Positions 38,139-50,983 of a stretch of 64,000 bases of DNA are shown in pieces. The first letter of the stretch is position 1, and the number at the start of each line of letters is the position of its first letter. Source of the stretch: Rhytidiadelphus loreus (lineage: Eukaryota > Streptophyta > Bryopsida > Hypnales > Hylocomiaceae); the NCBI GenBank assembly GCA_947034895.1, contig OX344764.1:61485348-61549347 (forward strand). Reading direction: 5' to 3'. Position numbers and translations under genes: made by a program. The notes beneath the pieces are model-generated. The model ran no database searches. It saw nothing but the letters and a program-made list of their open reading frames with translations, and was not told the DNA's origin.

Positions 38139-39527
38139 AGAACCTGGCAATCCCTCCAGATCATGGCAAGCAAAGCACGGTTCCTCCTGCCTCTGTTGGA
38201 ACAACCTTGTCTTCACGCAATGCTGAGGCATTCGAGGTTGTTGTACCTGAGACCCAGCATGCCTCGCCTCCGCATGACAGCGTTCGACATGAGGAGGGCT
38301 ATCGTCGACACAATGATAGGACGTCGGAGATGCTCCACCATGTGGCTGGCGAGTTTGCTGAAAACAAGTCAGCACGGATAGACAATTCGGAGCCGGAGGA
38401 GACTGCAGTGAAGGCCAAGGAACTACATTTGTCTTCCTCGGAGGAGCGGTTGGACTATGGGGAGAGTGACGATGGCTTTGATGGAGAGGGAGGCACACGT
38501 GAAGAAGTTGCATCTGGCCAAGCGCAAGTGCCAACTGATCCGCAGCGGGTGGAGTCGTCTCAGGTACTAACCTTGGATCCATATAGTTTTGATTGACTCT
38601 CACACTTCGACTCATGATTAAATGTCATGTTTTGGTGGTAGCAGCATAGTTTTGTTCTAGGTCAGTAATCTTGTTGCTATTGATCCTGCGTGGCAGGATG
38701 GTGTGGCCTCTCTTTGATTGCGCGGTGCGGACGGCGATCCTGTCTGTTTCTGCGATTCGTCTAGACAGTGTAGCACGTACATGAGTGTACAGTTTTGGTG
38801 GCCGTAGATGAAAATGATGAATTTTCTCTGTAAAATATTTTACATGTAAATAAAATGTACACGTTTGAAATTTGAAATAGACTACGAGTCTAATTGTCTC
38901 CTCTTTCCATGTTTCCTTGATCAGCTGAAAAAACATAAAAGCATGCACGGTCCCCTGCCCATGAAAGCACTGTCTAATGGGAGCAAGCACTCGATTAGTG
39001 CATTTGAATGCTCCGTCCCGTATTCTGGTTCACCTGATTCTACATTCCAACAGGTAACTCCATTTCTATGTTGCCTTGTCTTGATCAGGTCGCACCGAAG
39101 GGCGGAAGAGAGGTTGTGCCTCGCAATGTCTTGCCTCTAGTGCCCGAGTCGCGGAGGAAGTGGCTGAACATTGTCTTCGACTTGAACGGGGTGCTTTGTT
39201 GTGTCACCAACAGATCCTATGGGATGAATAATCGCTTTCAGCCCTACCAAGTCGATGACAATGCTCTCTGCCATAGAAATCCCACACTTATTGGACCTAA
39301 AGCAGTTTTCGCTCGGCAGAATGTAGGCGAGTTCCTCCGACAGGTTTCCGATGTCGCGGATAGAGTTTTAGTGTGGAGTTCCATGTTTAAGAGTAACGTG
39401 GAGCCCATTACTGCACATCTGTTCCGCGGATGCAGACCACCCTATGATGTCCTCAATCAAAATGATTGCAAAATGATTGAGGTCTCATCGGGACATTATT
39501 ATGAAATCGGTATGAAGGCTGTGTGTA
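33788..39527 (+). pseudogene. Large unknown gene with HAD/FCP1-like domain, 5' part before the CACTA insertion
   Basis: Exons: 33788-35212, 35478-36809, 37025-38563, 38925-39053, 39089-39527, all with GT..AG borders and mostly in phase. The N-terminal ~180 residues (MAETDEYNYTVTE..., WKNFVYLRYRAQGN) and the next exons match no family I know. Exon 3 is disordered with a long coiled coil (RQQEREEKDRRLQEAY). Exon 5 carries WLNIVFDLNGVLC, HAD motif I in FCP1-like form (D-L-N-G-V-L), and VLVWSSM, motif II. Damage: in-frame TAG at 34988-34990, 35610-35612 and 37352-37354; a one-base shift near 35,935; and an extra A in the A-run at 36119-36122. The CACTA element enters at 39528. It is divergent from the DUF7869-like gene and shares its dyads, so is likely the second gene of the same transposon. 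Confidence 0.65.
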
Positions 39528-39560
39528 CACTACAAGAAAAGGGGGGTCATTTTGACTGCA

Positions 39561-40907
39561 CAGAATGACTAAAAAATGACTGAAAATGAGTCATTCCGGA
39601 CATACATGACTGAAAAATGACTAAGGGCTCCACAGTCATTGTGGACAAGTCATAGACTATGACTCCCAATTTTTATTATCACCATCCATTTTGGACTTGG
39701 ATGAAGTAAAGACTGACAGGGTCCACGTGGAAATTGAGCAGTTTAGGGCAGGTTTTGATGGAAAGGACGGGCATGGGTCCCTTTGGGCATGAATTTCGGG
39801 CGTGGGATGTCCATGTCATCCATTTCCACAGTCACAATGCAGTCATTGGCAAGTTTGGGTGTGGTCCACGTCAGACAATTATGCAGTCATTCTTTAGTCA
39901 CCATACAGTGTCAGATGTCAGTCTAACCCTTGCCATCTCTGACATGTCAGGGCATTCATTGAAGTCATTTTTTAGTCATTGCGAGTAACGTCTGGGAGCA
40001 ATACATTGGTGTGCGGTTGATAGACATTCCCAAGTAAGACTGAAGTCATATATTAGTGGGTACACTAGAATGCATGGAGTCATTCACGAGTCATGCCAAT
40101 GTCCTCAATGGGCAATGTCTTCAATGGGCGCCTTTCATGAACAAGGAACGTCAGCTTTGCTGCAATGCATTCATCATTCACAGAGCAAGGGACAAGGCAC
40201 GTGGGGGACATCAAAGGACAGAGGTGGATTACGATTTGAAAATTTATGAAAACTGCATTCTGATTAGAGGAATCTACAAAATGCACTTCCATCTCAGGAG
40301 TCCATGAAGCGTTGTTCTAAGTCTACAGCAGCTTCTAGACGAAAAAAAAATGCAAAAAAACAAACCACCTCACATTGTGGTCTTCATGTATTTCTAGTCC
40401 CATATTGTAGAGGTCCCCTTCACATGCTCGATTATGCTGTGCTCTTCATCTCTGTTCGGATACATCAGCGCCACAGTTGGTTGCATCACAGTAATGATGT
40501 CCACCTTAAACCATGTCTCGGGAATTTCGTAGAAATGGAACTTGTGTTTGCCGGGCAAACCACTGATTTTACCCACCGCCACTCTTTGCCTTGTACTGCG
40601 GGGGTTTAGCAGACACACTTCGTCTCCTTCTCGATACTACACACGGGCCATATATGACTTCAGAGACGGTGCAAAAGCAAGTGAAGTGAATAGTGTCCAC
40701 TTAATGCGCCACAGTACTTTCATATTCTACACTTTGGCGGGACTACAAAGTGACTCTCAAGTGACCTCATCGTGACTCCACCATAGCCAGGCGGGACTAC
40801 AAAGTGACTCGCAAGTGACCTCATCGTGACTCCAACATCCGAGGGACTACAATGTGAGTTAGACATGACATCCTCGTGACTCTAATATGACTGACGAGCC
40901 TCAGTTT
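39561..40907. other. Left subterminal region of the CACTA element
   Basis: Dense GTGACT/AGTCA words in both orientations, including two near-identical copies of GCGGGACTACAAAGTGACTC around 40,736-40,815. Short ORFs here are not supported. Confidence 0.8.
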
Positions 40908-43900
40908 AAAGTTAATATGCGGTTTACCTTCTTCGTCAACTGTGCACTGGCTTTTTTGGATGGACCTGTTGCCTGCTTCGCCCTCGGCTCCCTTTTTTGC
41001 GGCTTGCCCTACACACGAAGGCACAGAGCATCAGAGACGGTAAAGAAGCACAGATACTGAAGGGACATCGTCAGTAGCACCTTGAATCCGGAATGCCAAT
41101 CCCCTTACCTTCCACCACATCCAAAAATTCATACGCATGTCCAGTGCGGCGCCTCTGTACCCATTGGGACAATGATTCGTTGACAACTTCAGGGAATTTT
41201 AAGCGAAAAGAAGGAATGTCGGGGCATGCGTGTAAAGCATCCAATAGTGGCCACAGGTACCGTTTCAAGTATTCCTTGTCATCTACCAACGTGTGCATCC
41301 ACTTCAAATAGAACGGGGTACTCACGATTACATTGGGTTCAGGATTACACTCCACCCTACTGGCCTTACTATCTACAATCACAGTATTTGCAGCACAGTA
41401 ACGAGGCCACAAGGCATACACTAACTCCAATTGCTTCCCACGAGGAGATGGCCCCCCATCTTCCATTTGCAAGTTCTCACCCTGCGTAGCAGACCATATA
41501 AACAGTGGCGCTGCGTGGACACCCTTCAACTCCCCTAACATTGCTGGCACAACATCATCCATGTACGAGGGACTACCAGTGCTCCAAAATCCCACAGCAA
41601 AAGACTGAAAGCAACGGGTGAGAAAAGACTTCAGCCAGGGCCGAAAAAATATTCTTCGGACAGTAGTGCATGCGCTCCTACGAATTCGTGGGTGTGGATT
41701 ACGGGTAGACAGCATACTACTGTCTAACAAGGTACCGTGCACATTGAAGATCACTAATTTGGAGGGCCCACTCTCAATGCATACAGGCAGAAGTCCGAGG
41801 TCACCGCGTAGCTTCACCTCACTCGACGTACCTTGACAAACGTCGGGAGGAGAAGGTACCTTTTGCGGTGACTGAGCCGGCTTCTTCAACTTCCTCTCCC
41901 CTTGAGATGCCATCGCCGCTCCTTCATCGGTGGCTTGCGACCCTGATTCGTCCTCCGCTGGTTGTCCGGTGATGGCATCGCCGGACAAAGGCACGGAAGT
42001 TGGAGCCCCAACAGGGATAGAGCGGTTTGTTGAAGGCCCAGCGGTGTCGGACGTCTGCTGCCCCGAATCCCCGACAGGAGGTTCTTCATCTGCTGCAGCA
42101 GCCTCCGCTGCCGTCGTCTCTTCTTCACGTCCCACTTCCTTGTCTTCCTCACTTTGCTTGTGTCCGCAGGCGACAAGGACTACCAAACTAGCTGCCTCCA
42201 TTTCCTCCGTTGGCCCAAATGCCCATGCTGCATCCCCACTAGAAGTAACATTCCGTTCAGTAGCTCCAACTGGCTTAAGGAAGTCCTCACGCTGCATGAC
42301 TTGGAACTCAGGCGGCAAAGGGGGGTTCATGGAAGGGATGGCTTGTTCCGAATCGGACAGGGTGAGTTCGTCTGTTGTTGCTGTGACATTTGCTACTTCT
42401 GAGCTCCCCGCTCCCTTGTTGGGTCCTCTCCTACCTCTGCGCATGAAATTCAACAACAAGCTGCGCAAGTCATCAATAGCCGCGCTTGTCGCCGTTGCGG
42501 TCGCCGATACTTCACCAAATTTGGCATCCATGTCGACACGCAATGTTTGCAATGCCTCCCAACAAGCCGATTCGCCTTCACCCTGCATGTGGTCACAATC
42601 ATTTCAGAAATTTATACAAGCATGAAAGGCAAGTTACGTGCAATGAAGCCCCCGCGTCATGTATGCAGAGGTTGTTTTATTCAAGAATGAATGTGCACGA
42701 CGAGAAGACCGCGACTTCCACACATCTGACTTGTGACTTAGACGTCACTATAACAATACTAAAACAGGACACAAGAGTGACTACAGCATGACCAAAGAGT
42801 GACTACGGCGTGACCAAAGAGTGACTTCATTGCGTCGGATAAATGACTGGGGTGCGGACCTCAACTATAACAACGCCAACGGATTCCCATTTGACCCAAA
42901 ACTTTTAGTAGCAAGAAAGACAGCACAATGCTCCGACTATAGCTGAGACAAGGGAACATGTAATTAATTAATACACAACGTCTGGCACAAGTAAAACCGC
43001 AATTCTACTCCAAGAGTCCAAGGGGGCACAAGAGACTTACACTGCCATCACCTCCAGCTTTGGCCTTGGCTAGTCTAGCGTGAGATATGTTTGATAAAGT
43101 CGGACTACTTTGCCTTCCATCTCTCTGAGAATCAAGGCAAAGGAAAAGTTAGTGCTCATTGTGCAAAGACACATAAGTTGGATTCGCTCCTGCTTGTACC
43201 TAATAAAATATAAGGGAAGTCAAGACTGCCAAAGGCAACATCAAAAGTTTAGCCAGGCTTACCATGGGGGCTTCCTTTGCGGCTTTACCTCTTCTTCCCA
43301 CCAACGCATTGGACTTCACACTCTGTCTGGCAGCAGCCATGGACTGCGCCTTTTTCTTCTGGCCATCTGTGTTCCAATAATCCTTCAGGCGTTTCCACTC
43401 GTCATCGTCCACGTGAAGAGGAGGGCTATCTTTGCCTTTGAGATAACGGTTCTTCAATCTGAACCTCTCAGACTTAAGGAATTTCATAACAGCCAGCCTA
43501 AATCCAACCATGCTCAAGGGATTGCCGAGGTACTCGAACTCGTTGTCCAAGGCAGACCTCAATTTCTTCAAGAGTTGCGGTTCATGCTTGGACCATGCTA
43601 CGACACTCATGTCCAGACATTTTGGGATGAGATCACGCAGCGCCTCATCCCACGCGTTCTTGCCCTGGCAGTTTGGATCGACCTCGCCACCTAGCAACAC
43701 GGACACTCGATTTGGCTTCGCTCCTATTGTGGCTCGCTTCTTGGTTGCCAAATCGTACTGAGCTTTGCGCTTTCGTCGACTGATGCGGGCTTCAGTGTCC
43801 TCGGGTAATCCAACCGGTGGCAGTGGATATTGGCCTTCCCATGCTCCAACAGCTGCTGCGCCTCCTCCTGCTGGCTCGTAGTGCCCTGGAACCCAATTCA

Positions 43901-44672
43901 AGGTGGGCGGTGTGGGCACGATGGCTTGGTTCACTGGCGCTGCAGCCAGTGTTGTCTTCCTTCTCCTTTTCTTGAACCGCTTGTCGACGAGTGCCTCCTC
44001 CTCCACCCTATGCACGTCGTCCTCCGAGGAGTCTTCCAATTCACGTGACGTTTCTGCCAAACAACCACACACACGACACATTAATCATTCTTCGCCGTAA
44101 GGTTGGTCCAAGCAAGTGGACGGCACACATACTCCTCGCAATGGCCTCATCCACTTCGTCGAATGGCCCGACTGGAATGTGACAGTCCTAAACTTTGCCC
44201 AATGCTCTCTCTTGCTAAACAGAATGGACAATGACGTAATGAAGCCCTCTAAAAAACCCTAAACACGCACCCACAGCATGAAAGATGGCGCAGGTAGCCA
44301 GATTTTCCTTTACCTGCGGCTCTAGCCTCGTTCTTAGATTGCTGCTCAGCATATGTACAAGCAATGGCTAAATGCAGCATACCTGTGGCTATAGCATCGT
44401 TGTCGGACCTCGTCGCATCTGACGACGAGGAGTGGGAGCTAATCATGGGGATGTACTCTCGATCTGAGCTCAAGCGCGGACTTGTGCGCAAGCTCTCCCT
44501 CTGAATTCCGTCTCCATAGCCCCGATCGCTTCTCTTCCTTCGCCCTTGGGAAGTGCTTTTCTTCCCCGACGCGTGTGACACTGCCTTGTGGCGTGCATGG
44601 TCGTCCTCCCTGCGCCGCCAAACACGGTCATCAGCAGCACATTTTGAAGCGCACGCTCTCACCACTCTCAGA
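40908..44672 (-). CDS. CACTA accessory protein: Ptta/En/Spm-type region fused to a HAD-like domain
   Basis: Inferred exons in reading order: 44672-about 44,383, about 44,057-43,264, about 43,123-43,041, 42585-about 41,109, and perhaps a basic terminal exon from 41,008. The second exon has KNAWDEALRDLIPKCLDM and EWKRLKDYWNTDGQKKK, features I associate with the plant transposase Ptta/En/Spm family. The small exon gives RDGRQSSPTLSNISHARLAK, a hallmark of the same proteins. The fourth exon (505 residues if unspliced) is disordered, then carries an FCP1-like fold: LVIFNVHGTLLDSS, FAVGFWSTGS, NTVIVDSKASR. Both motif I aspartates are replaced (N and H) and the motif IV pair is D-S, so phosphatase activity should be lost. 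Likely role: DNA-binding partner of TNP2 with a captured, inactive HAD module. The exon joins are my inference. Confidence 0.7.
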
Positions 44673-44719
44673 AAACACTGCAAATGTGACAAAAAAAGAC
44701 AACAATGGGCTGCCAAACA

Positions 44720-46373
44720 AGGGCAGTACTTCTGGTGACTTCATTGCGCCAGAATTAGTGCAAAGAAGGAACCCGCCGCACTGAAACCCTCTTGTAAGTC
44801 CTCCCATGTGGCCCTAACCTTTATGAAGGTCTTCCCCGTGACTTGTCAACGTCTTCTTTGGGACTCTAACGTGACTATGAGGAGGCGGCGCTGAAAACAA
44901 AAGTGTACAGTATGACTCAATCGCCTCTTAGAAAAAGGTCCATCTTCTCTGAACGCAATGATAAGAAGAAGCTAGGAGCACTCGGCTCCACTAAACCCTA
45001 AGGCACTTATTTGGAGGGGGGGCCATGCTCGAGTGCAGAGTGCGGGTGAGAAAAGAACGATGCAGCCACTGGAAAAATGCTCTCACCATTCTTGGGCTGC
45101 GGCCTCGCAAGCAGCAGCCTTCTTGCGGACCTTAGCTACATTGCGATCGCGGAGCATCTCATATTCGGACTTCTCTGCCGGCGGGCTATCCATGGAACTG
45201 GGGTTTCTAAGTCTGCTCCACCTCCAACCTGATTTCTAGGACTCGAAAGCTGGTTCTTCCTCACAATAACAAGCCTAAAGCAACGTTCACCAGACAGACG
45301 TCGCCTCTCTCAGAATTGAAACACAATTTGACGTTCACTTCTTGGCAGGGGTGCTCTTCCGAGAACCGCAAGGAGATTGAGTTTCTCGTTTGCACAGTAT
45401 TCAATTGCGGCGGAGTGAAGGAAAGGAAGTCCGCCTTCCAAACATTGAGTGCTGAAGGTGGAAGATGGAGGCCAACCCATTGATTAGGTCAGCAAAATGG
45501 AAGGCGGCTGGACATTAATTTTTGCAATCGCAGGTACTAATCACAGCCAACTCCATTCCAAAACATGCAGTCTTGTTTGATCTTGTTCGATTGATTTTGG
45601 ATTCCGAGCAATCTCCTCCTGATTTGGTGGAGTGCAATCTCGGGTTTAGGAAATTATTGGTGGCCGGTGGCAATGGTGACATCCGACTCACTGTGTCTGT
45701 GCAGGTGCACCCTAACTAGAGCAGACAGAATTCGGCTGGAAGACAACAGCTGCAGCATCCGTGAATAGGGTCTCAAAGTCGTGCACAAGTCTCCCCCTAG
45801 TCATTACTTAGTCATTTTCAAGTAAGAACTTATATTTTAATTTTTTAGCTAATTTTACTATCTTTATTTTGGTTGGGACCTTGGCTTTCTGAAGATGAAT
45901 CCCCATTTCTGTCATTGTGGCCCATTATTTTTGGATGTGCGTAGTTTTGAAATAGTCAGGCGTGACTAGAGCTCTGCCAAATCTTTTGCAACCGCCTTCA
46001 TGTGCATTATTTGCAACCACTTGACAGAATTCATATTTTAGTCATTCAAGTCTTTAGTCTAGTCACATATATGTCAATAACTAGTAAGTCTTTAGTCTAG
46101 TCACGTCCATTTTTAGTCACTTCTTAGTCATTCAAGACATGATTAAGTCATTTTACAGACGGTCTAGTCACAGGGGAGACATGAAAGAGTCAATTAGAAG
46201 TTCGCCTTTCATGAAGAAGGAATGTCAACTTTGTTGCATAGTTACCAAGGCATGTACAATAGTTCTTGACAGTGGGGGTCTTTGTACACTTATAGACAAT
46301 GATACCCAGAAGACTCCCACTGGACGACAAAAGACGATAGGAACTCCGAGACGACCGTCTGTGGAGCAGAGAG
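44720..46373. other. Central intergenic region of the CACTA element
   Basis: Lies between the divergent genes. GTGACT and TTAGTCA words cluster around 44,840-44,880 and 45,780-46,200. It presumably contains both promoters and the first, unseen exon of the TNP2 gene. No separate gene is supported; short ORFs lack domains. Confidence 0.65.
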
Positions 46374-49300
46374 TTGCAAAGGGCCCGAGAGTGCAACGTC
46401 AAGAAATTGCATTGCCCATGCACCAACTGCCGGGGGCGTAAGAGACTCAATATACCCAATGTCAGGGAGCACCTCATCCGCAATGGCAGACACCCTAATT
46501 CAAGGACTTGGAGAGGTCCCGGTGCTAGAGATTCTTCAGACAAGGAGTGGGAGGAGCAATTTGGGGGCCCGGTTACCCATGCAGATGCGCCTCCGCCCGT
46601 GGACAGCACAGTCCATACTCGTGGAATGCTCAATCAAGCCTTCCTACCACCGGAGGAGGACATGTTTTCCCCGGAGAGAATCCAAGAAGAAGTTGCAGCC
46701 GCTTTTGAGACAGCAGACTCCATCCATGAAGAATTCATGGAAGTCGGCAATGGGGATGAAGCGCAAGAGCAGGAACCTCGTGACGACCGAGGTGACGACC
46801 AACATCCTCCAGACGTGGAAGCTAGCACGGACAATGTTGATGTCCATTTCGATGCGACGGTGATGGACGAGTCTTTGCAGTCACTTTACAATGGAGCACG
46901 ATGCAGCCAACTTGCAGCAACGGTGTTGTTGATGAATCTGTGTACCGTACACGGCATCAGCAACCAGTGTGCCAATGAACTCTTTAGTTTATTGCATTCT
47001 CACGTACTACCGGAAAACAATAGTTTGCCAAAAAGTCACTATGGGGCGAAGACTTTGACAAGTAAGTTGGGGTTGACGTACACCATCATCCACACATGCG
47101 AGCGCGGCTGTGTTCTCTTCCGGGGACCCTATTCTGACGCTCTCTGTTGTCCTAAATGTGGTGGTCGCCGATACAGAGATGAAGCTAGGCGTTGTTTTCC
47201 AGTGAAGGTGCTCCGTCATTTTCCAATCATTCCACGACTACAACGAATGTTCCAGAATCCAAGCATATCCAAACTCATGGTGTGGCACGCAACAAACCGT
47301 AGCAACCAACCTGGAGGAGATGGCCTAGTTAGGCACCCGTGTGACTCAAGAGCGTGGCAACACTTTGAGGAGAATGTGGACCCTTCTTTTGCTACAGAGC
47401 CTCGAAATGTTCACTTTGCGTTGGCTGCAGACGGAGTGAATCCATACAAGCAGAGTAGGTCATCATGGTCAACTTGGCCGGTTATGCTCTTAAATTATAA
47501 CCTACCTCCATGGTTGAGTACGAAAAAGTTCTTCATTATGTTGTCTCTTCTGATTCTAGGGAAGGAATCTGTGACATCGGATGCCTTTGATGTATACTTA
47601 GAGCCTCTTGTAGAAGAGTTGCTTCAGTTATGGAATGGGGTTCCAGCATACGATGTCACACAGGAAGTAGGATCAAAGGTTTTTTCATTGAGAGCCATGT
47701 TGTTGTGGACCATGCATGATTTTCCGGGCTACGGCACTGTAGGAGGTTTCTCCCACCAAGGCTTTGCAGCGTGTCCGTGGTGTGGTGACGATTTAGGAGC
47801 GGAGCATTCTATTGAGCTTGGTAAATGTACATTTGGTGGGACTCGTCGTTGGCTCCCTGAAGGTCATCCCTACAGGTCGGAGGGAATGAAGGACCACTTC
47901 ACCGGAAACATGGAAAACCGTCAGAAGCCACGCACAGTGACAGTTGAGGACCAAATAAGGCACGCTGAAGAATATGAGGCATGGAAGGCTACTGGATACA
48001 GGGACGGTGCTGTACGGGACCCTTCAAAAATCCATGGTGTAAAGCGTCTAAGCATTCTTTACCGCTTGCCATATTGGAAGGTAAGTGACCGTGGGCATTA
48101 ACAAAGGTTGGGCTCGTGCCTCGTAAGCGACTGTAATGTGACTTACATTTGACTTACACCCCATCTTTGCGGTCTTCTGAAGTCACGGAAGAGAATTTTG
48201 TAAGTCACGGTATAGTCAAACAGAAATCTAAGTCATTGGGAATGACTACTATATGACATATCGGTGACTGTCTAGACAGAAACTAACAAGAAGTTTGGCA
48301 TGGCATGTGTGTGGTGGCAGTTGCTTCTGATTCGGAACACTTTGGACGTAATGCATTGTGAATTGAACCTAGCTAAGAATATATTGAAAACAATAACAGG
48401 GAAGAAGGATACTGTAAAGGTGAGGCGGGATTTGCAGAGGCGGAACATTCGGAGGCACTTGTGGCTCACTCCCCATCCCCGGAAGCCAGGAAAGATGGTA
48501 AAGCCGCGTGCCTCATACGTGTTAACAGAAGAGGAGTTTGACAAGTTTGCAAAATGCATTGAGTCTTTGAAGGTGCCTAGTGGATATTCGTCTGACTTGA
48601 AGAGGAGCATTCGGAAAAAAACTTTGGGGGGTTGAAGTCCCATGATTACCACATTCTAATGCAGCAAATCATGCCACTTGCTGTTCGAGGGTTGATGGAA
48701 CCTGGTCCTCATATGGCGGTCCAGCGCATCTGCAAGGTATTTCGACGTCTATGCACAAAGGCTTACAACCCCTTAGACTTTCCCTCATTGGAAGCAGATG
48801 TGGCCGAAACCATGGCATTGTTGGAGATTGAGTTTCCCCCATCGTTTTTTGACGTGATGACGCATCTTCCATATCATTTGGCAAAGGAGCTCGACTTGTG
48901 CGGTCCAGTAACTGCGAGGTGGATGTACCTAGTGGAACGTTACATGAAAGTATTGAAGGGATATGTGCGGAACATGGCTCGTCCAGAGGCGTGCATGGCG
49001 GAAGGTTATTTGCAGGATGAGTGCATCGGATTTATAACGGAATACTTCCAAGGTTTTGAAGGCACTACAAGACGAGTGTGGGATGAGGACGAAGAAATAG
49101 GAGATGCTGAGGAAGTCTTGCAGGGGGGTGGAAGGCCATATGTAATGACTCCAGAGATGCGAGACATAGCCCACCAGTACGTCCTGTCAAATTCAACTGC
49201 TATGGAGGATCTTGTGGCGTAAGTAAAGCCAGTCACCCGTGACTGTGATGCCATTCTTTTCCACTTGCACCGTTTTGCTCAAATATCTATAGTGAAGGAG

Positions 49301-50258
49301 GATTCGGAAGTCATGTGTAAGACGTCTTCAAGTCATATAGAAGTCAAAATATTCCGTGAAACTAAAAAATGACTGAAATGTGACTCACTTAAGTGACCAT
49401 GAAGTCACCTTCTTTGAATGTGTTTGTTGGAGTTTCGGAGTTTCAAAAAGCAACACAGGCATGAATTTCTAATTTTTCATGCCATTCGTCCCATATGAAT
49501 GAGAATCGTACTGTTCTGGTGTCCGCAGGGAGTGGAGGACTGAATCAGTTGAAAATCCGGGCACCCTAGAAATGTCATCGTGGATTCAGCAGAGGTTGCA
49601 GAATGCTGATGTAGACTTAAGTGACCCCACAAACATGGATCGGTTCTTGCTGAGTAAGAAGCCAGCACAGAGGGCTATTCGCTACAAACGTGTCCTTGCA
49701 TTTGGTAATCATTTCCATGTGGAAGATGAGCAGACCAGGCACTTGTTGACCTACAACAGTGGCGTCGCTTCCGTTTTCCAGCATCCGTCAGAGAATGGAG
49801 ATGAATCAACTGTGAACTATGTGGGAGTACTAAAGGATATATTGGAGGTGGATTATGGTACATTGAGTACGCGCATCATCTTACTGCGTTGCGACTGGGT
49901 GAAAACCGAAGACACTCGAGGTAATCCCACGTATACACGGGACGAGTCCAGCTTCTTGTTGGTCAATTTTCGACACACTCTACCTCGCATGTTGGAGCCC
50001 TTCATTTTTCTGAGCCAAGCAACGCAAGTTTTCTTTTCAGACATTGAAGGTAGATCTGGTTGGAAAGTAGTCTTACAAAAAGAGGCCAGAGTGAGACGGG
50101 AAGTTGTGGACACAGTGGATGCATTCATCTCCACTAGAATAGAGAGTACAGGGCTTAGAGCTCCCAACACATTTCCCAATGTTTCAGAGGCAGTTGATCT
50201 AGTTGGAGCCACCGACTTGACGGAGGAAGAGAACTTATTAGCTCATGAAGCATATTAG
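46374..50258 (+). pseudogene. TNP2-type CACTA transposase with one frameshift
   Basis: Exons: 46374 (or an acceptor close by) to 48080, 48321-49218, 49529-50258. The first begins with a cysteine-rich HCPCTNCRGRKRL (transposase-associated zinc site). It continues with CPKCGGRRY and with FSLRAMLLWTMHDFPGY and FAACPWCGDD, typical of Transposase_21. The second has DVMHCELNLAKNIL and YHLAKELDLCGPVTARWMY, the DUF4218-type region. The third has TYNSGVASVFQ and LLRCDWVK, resembling DUF4216. The protein would cut at the CACTA ends in the nucleus. The visible start is a TTG, so an upstream exon is missing from this reconstruction. A six-G run at 48626-48631 breaks the frame between KKTLGG and LKSHDYH; one more G would restore it. 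The frame is otherwise clean over about 1,100 residues, so decay is recent. Confidence 0.85.
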
Positions 50259-50950
50259 TGTTAGAAGGTTCCATGTATGTGCTTCAAACGCATATGTGTA
50301 TGCCTAGTTGCAAGAATCATTGTGATGAATGTGCAGTGCACGTTGGCTTGATTTGCCCTAAACCACCACTGACCCTAAAACTATGGTATTCAAATTTACA
50401 TTGAAAGTTTCTCAGTATTTTTAGTAATTATTGCCTCTGTAGTCCAAAGGGGAGAGCACAGAAGCCTCATGTTAGTGTAAGACATTCTTTGCCGAAGTAA
50501 ACCTAAAATATCCGAAGTCCACATCTGCAGAAGCTTGACCGTTGTACCCTTCTTAGCAGTAATTCCAAAGAAACCAACCCTAAGTCATATTACAGTCGTT
50601 CATTAGTGGACTACATCCGACTATTAGACCGCAGTCCAAATGAGACTGTCCACGTCAAGGTGCTGCCCTGACCCCAAAAAACAAATCCAGGCAGAGAATT
50701 TATCTAAAGTCATTCTTTAGTCACCATCTAGTAACAGAAGAAGTAACTGCTGACTCTATAGTGACTTCAAACAGAATTCGTAGCCCCAGGTCACGACGGT
50801 TTTTGTCATCGGGCCCTTCTGTGAGGTCATCATCCAGAAGTCACGAATTTTGACTTTAAAGTGACTCTGAACATCTTCCAAGCTCTCCCTCGGTGCAATT
50901 ATAGAAGGCTCAGTCATTTTTCAGTCAAACCGGACAAGAAGTCACCTGCT
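50259..50950. other. Right subterminal region of the CACTA element
   Basis: Contains multiple AGTCATTCTTTAGTCA-like, GTGACTTC and AGTCACGA words, leading into the right inverted repeat. No gene seen. Confidence 0.75.
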
Positions 50951-50983
50951 TGCAGTCAAAATTACCCCCCTTTTCTTGTAGTG

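Larger units (their letters stand above)
39528..50983. mobile_element. CACTA (En/Spm) transposon, 11,456 bp, nested in the HAD exon
   Basis: Both ends read CACTACAAGAAAAGGGGGGT and continue as a 33-bp terminal inverted repeat with one mismatch (39528-39560 and 50951-50983). The 3-bp duplication GTA flanks it (39525-39527 and 50984-50986), as expected for CACTA elements. Subterminal regions are packed with GTGACT, AGTCAC and AGTCATTTTTAGTCA-type words, typical TnpA-like binding repeats. It contains a TNP2 transposase gene (plus) and a divergent accessory gene (minus). Excision with one GTA restores the host frame exactly (TGT then ATGAAAGTT). Nearly identical ends suggest a relatively young insertion. 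Confidence 0.95.
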
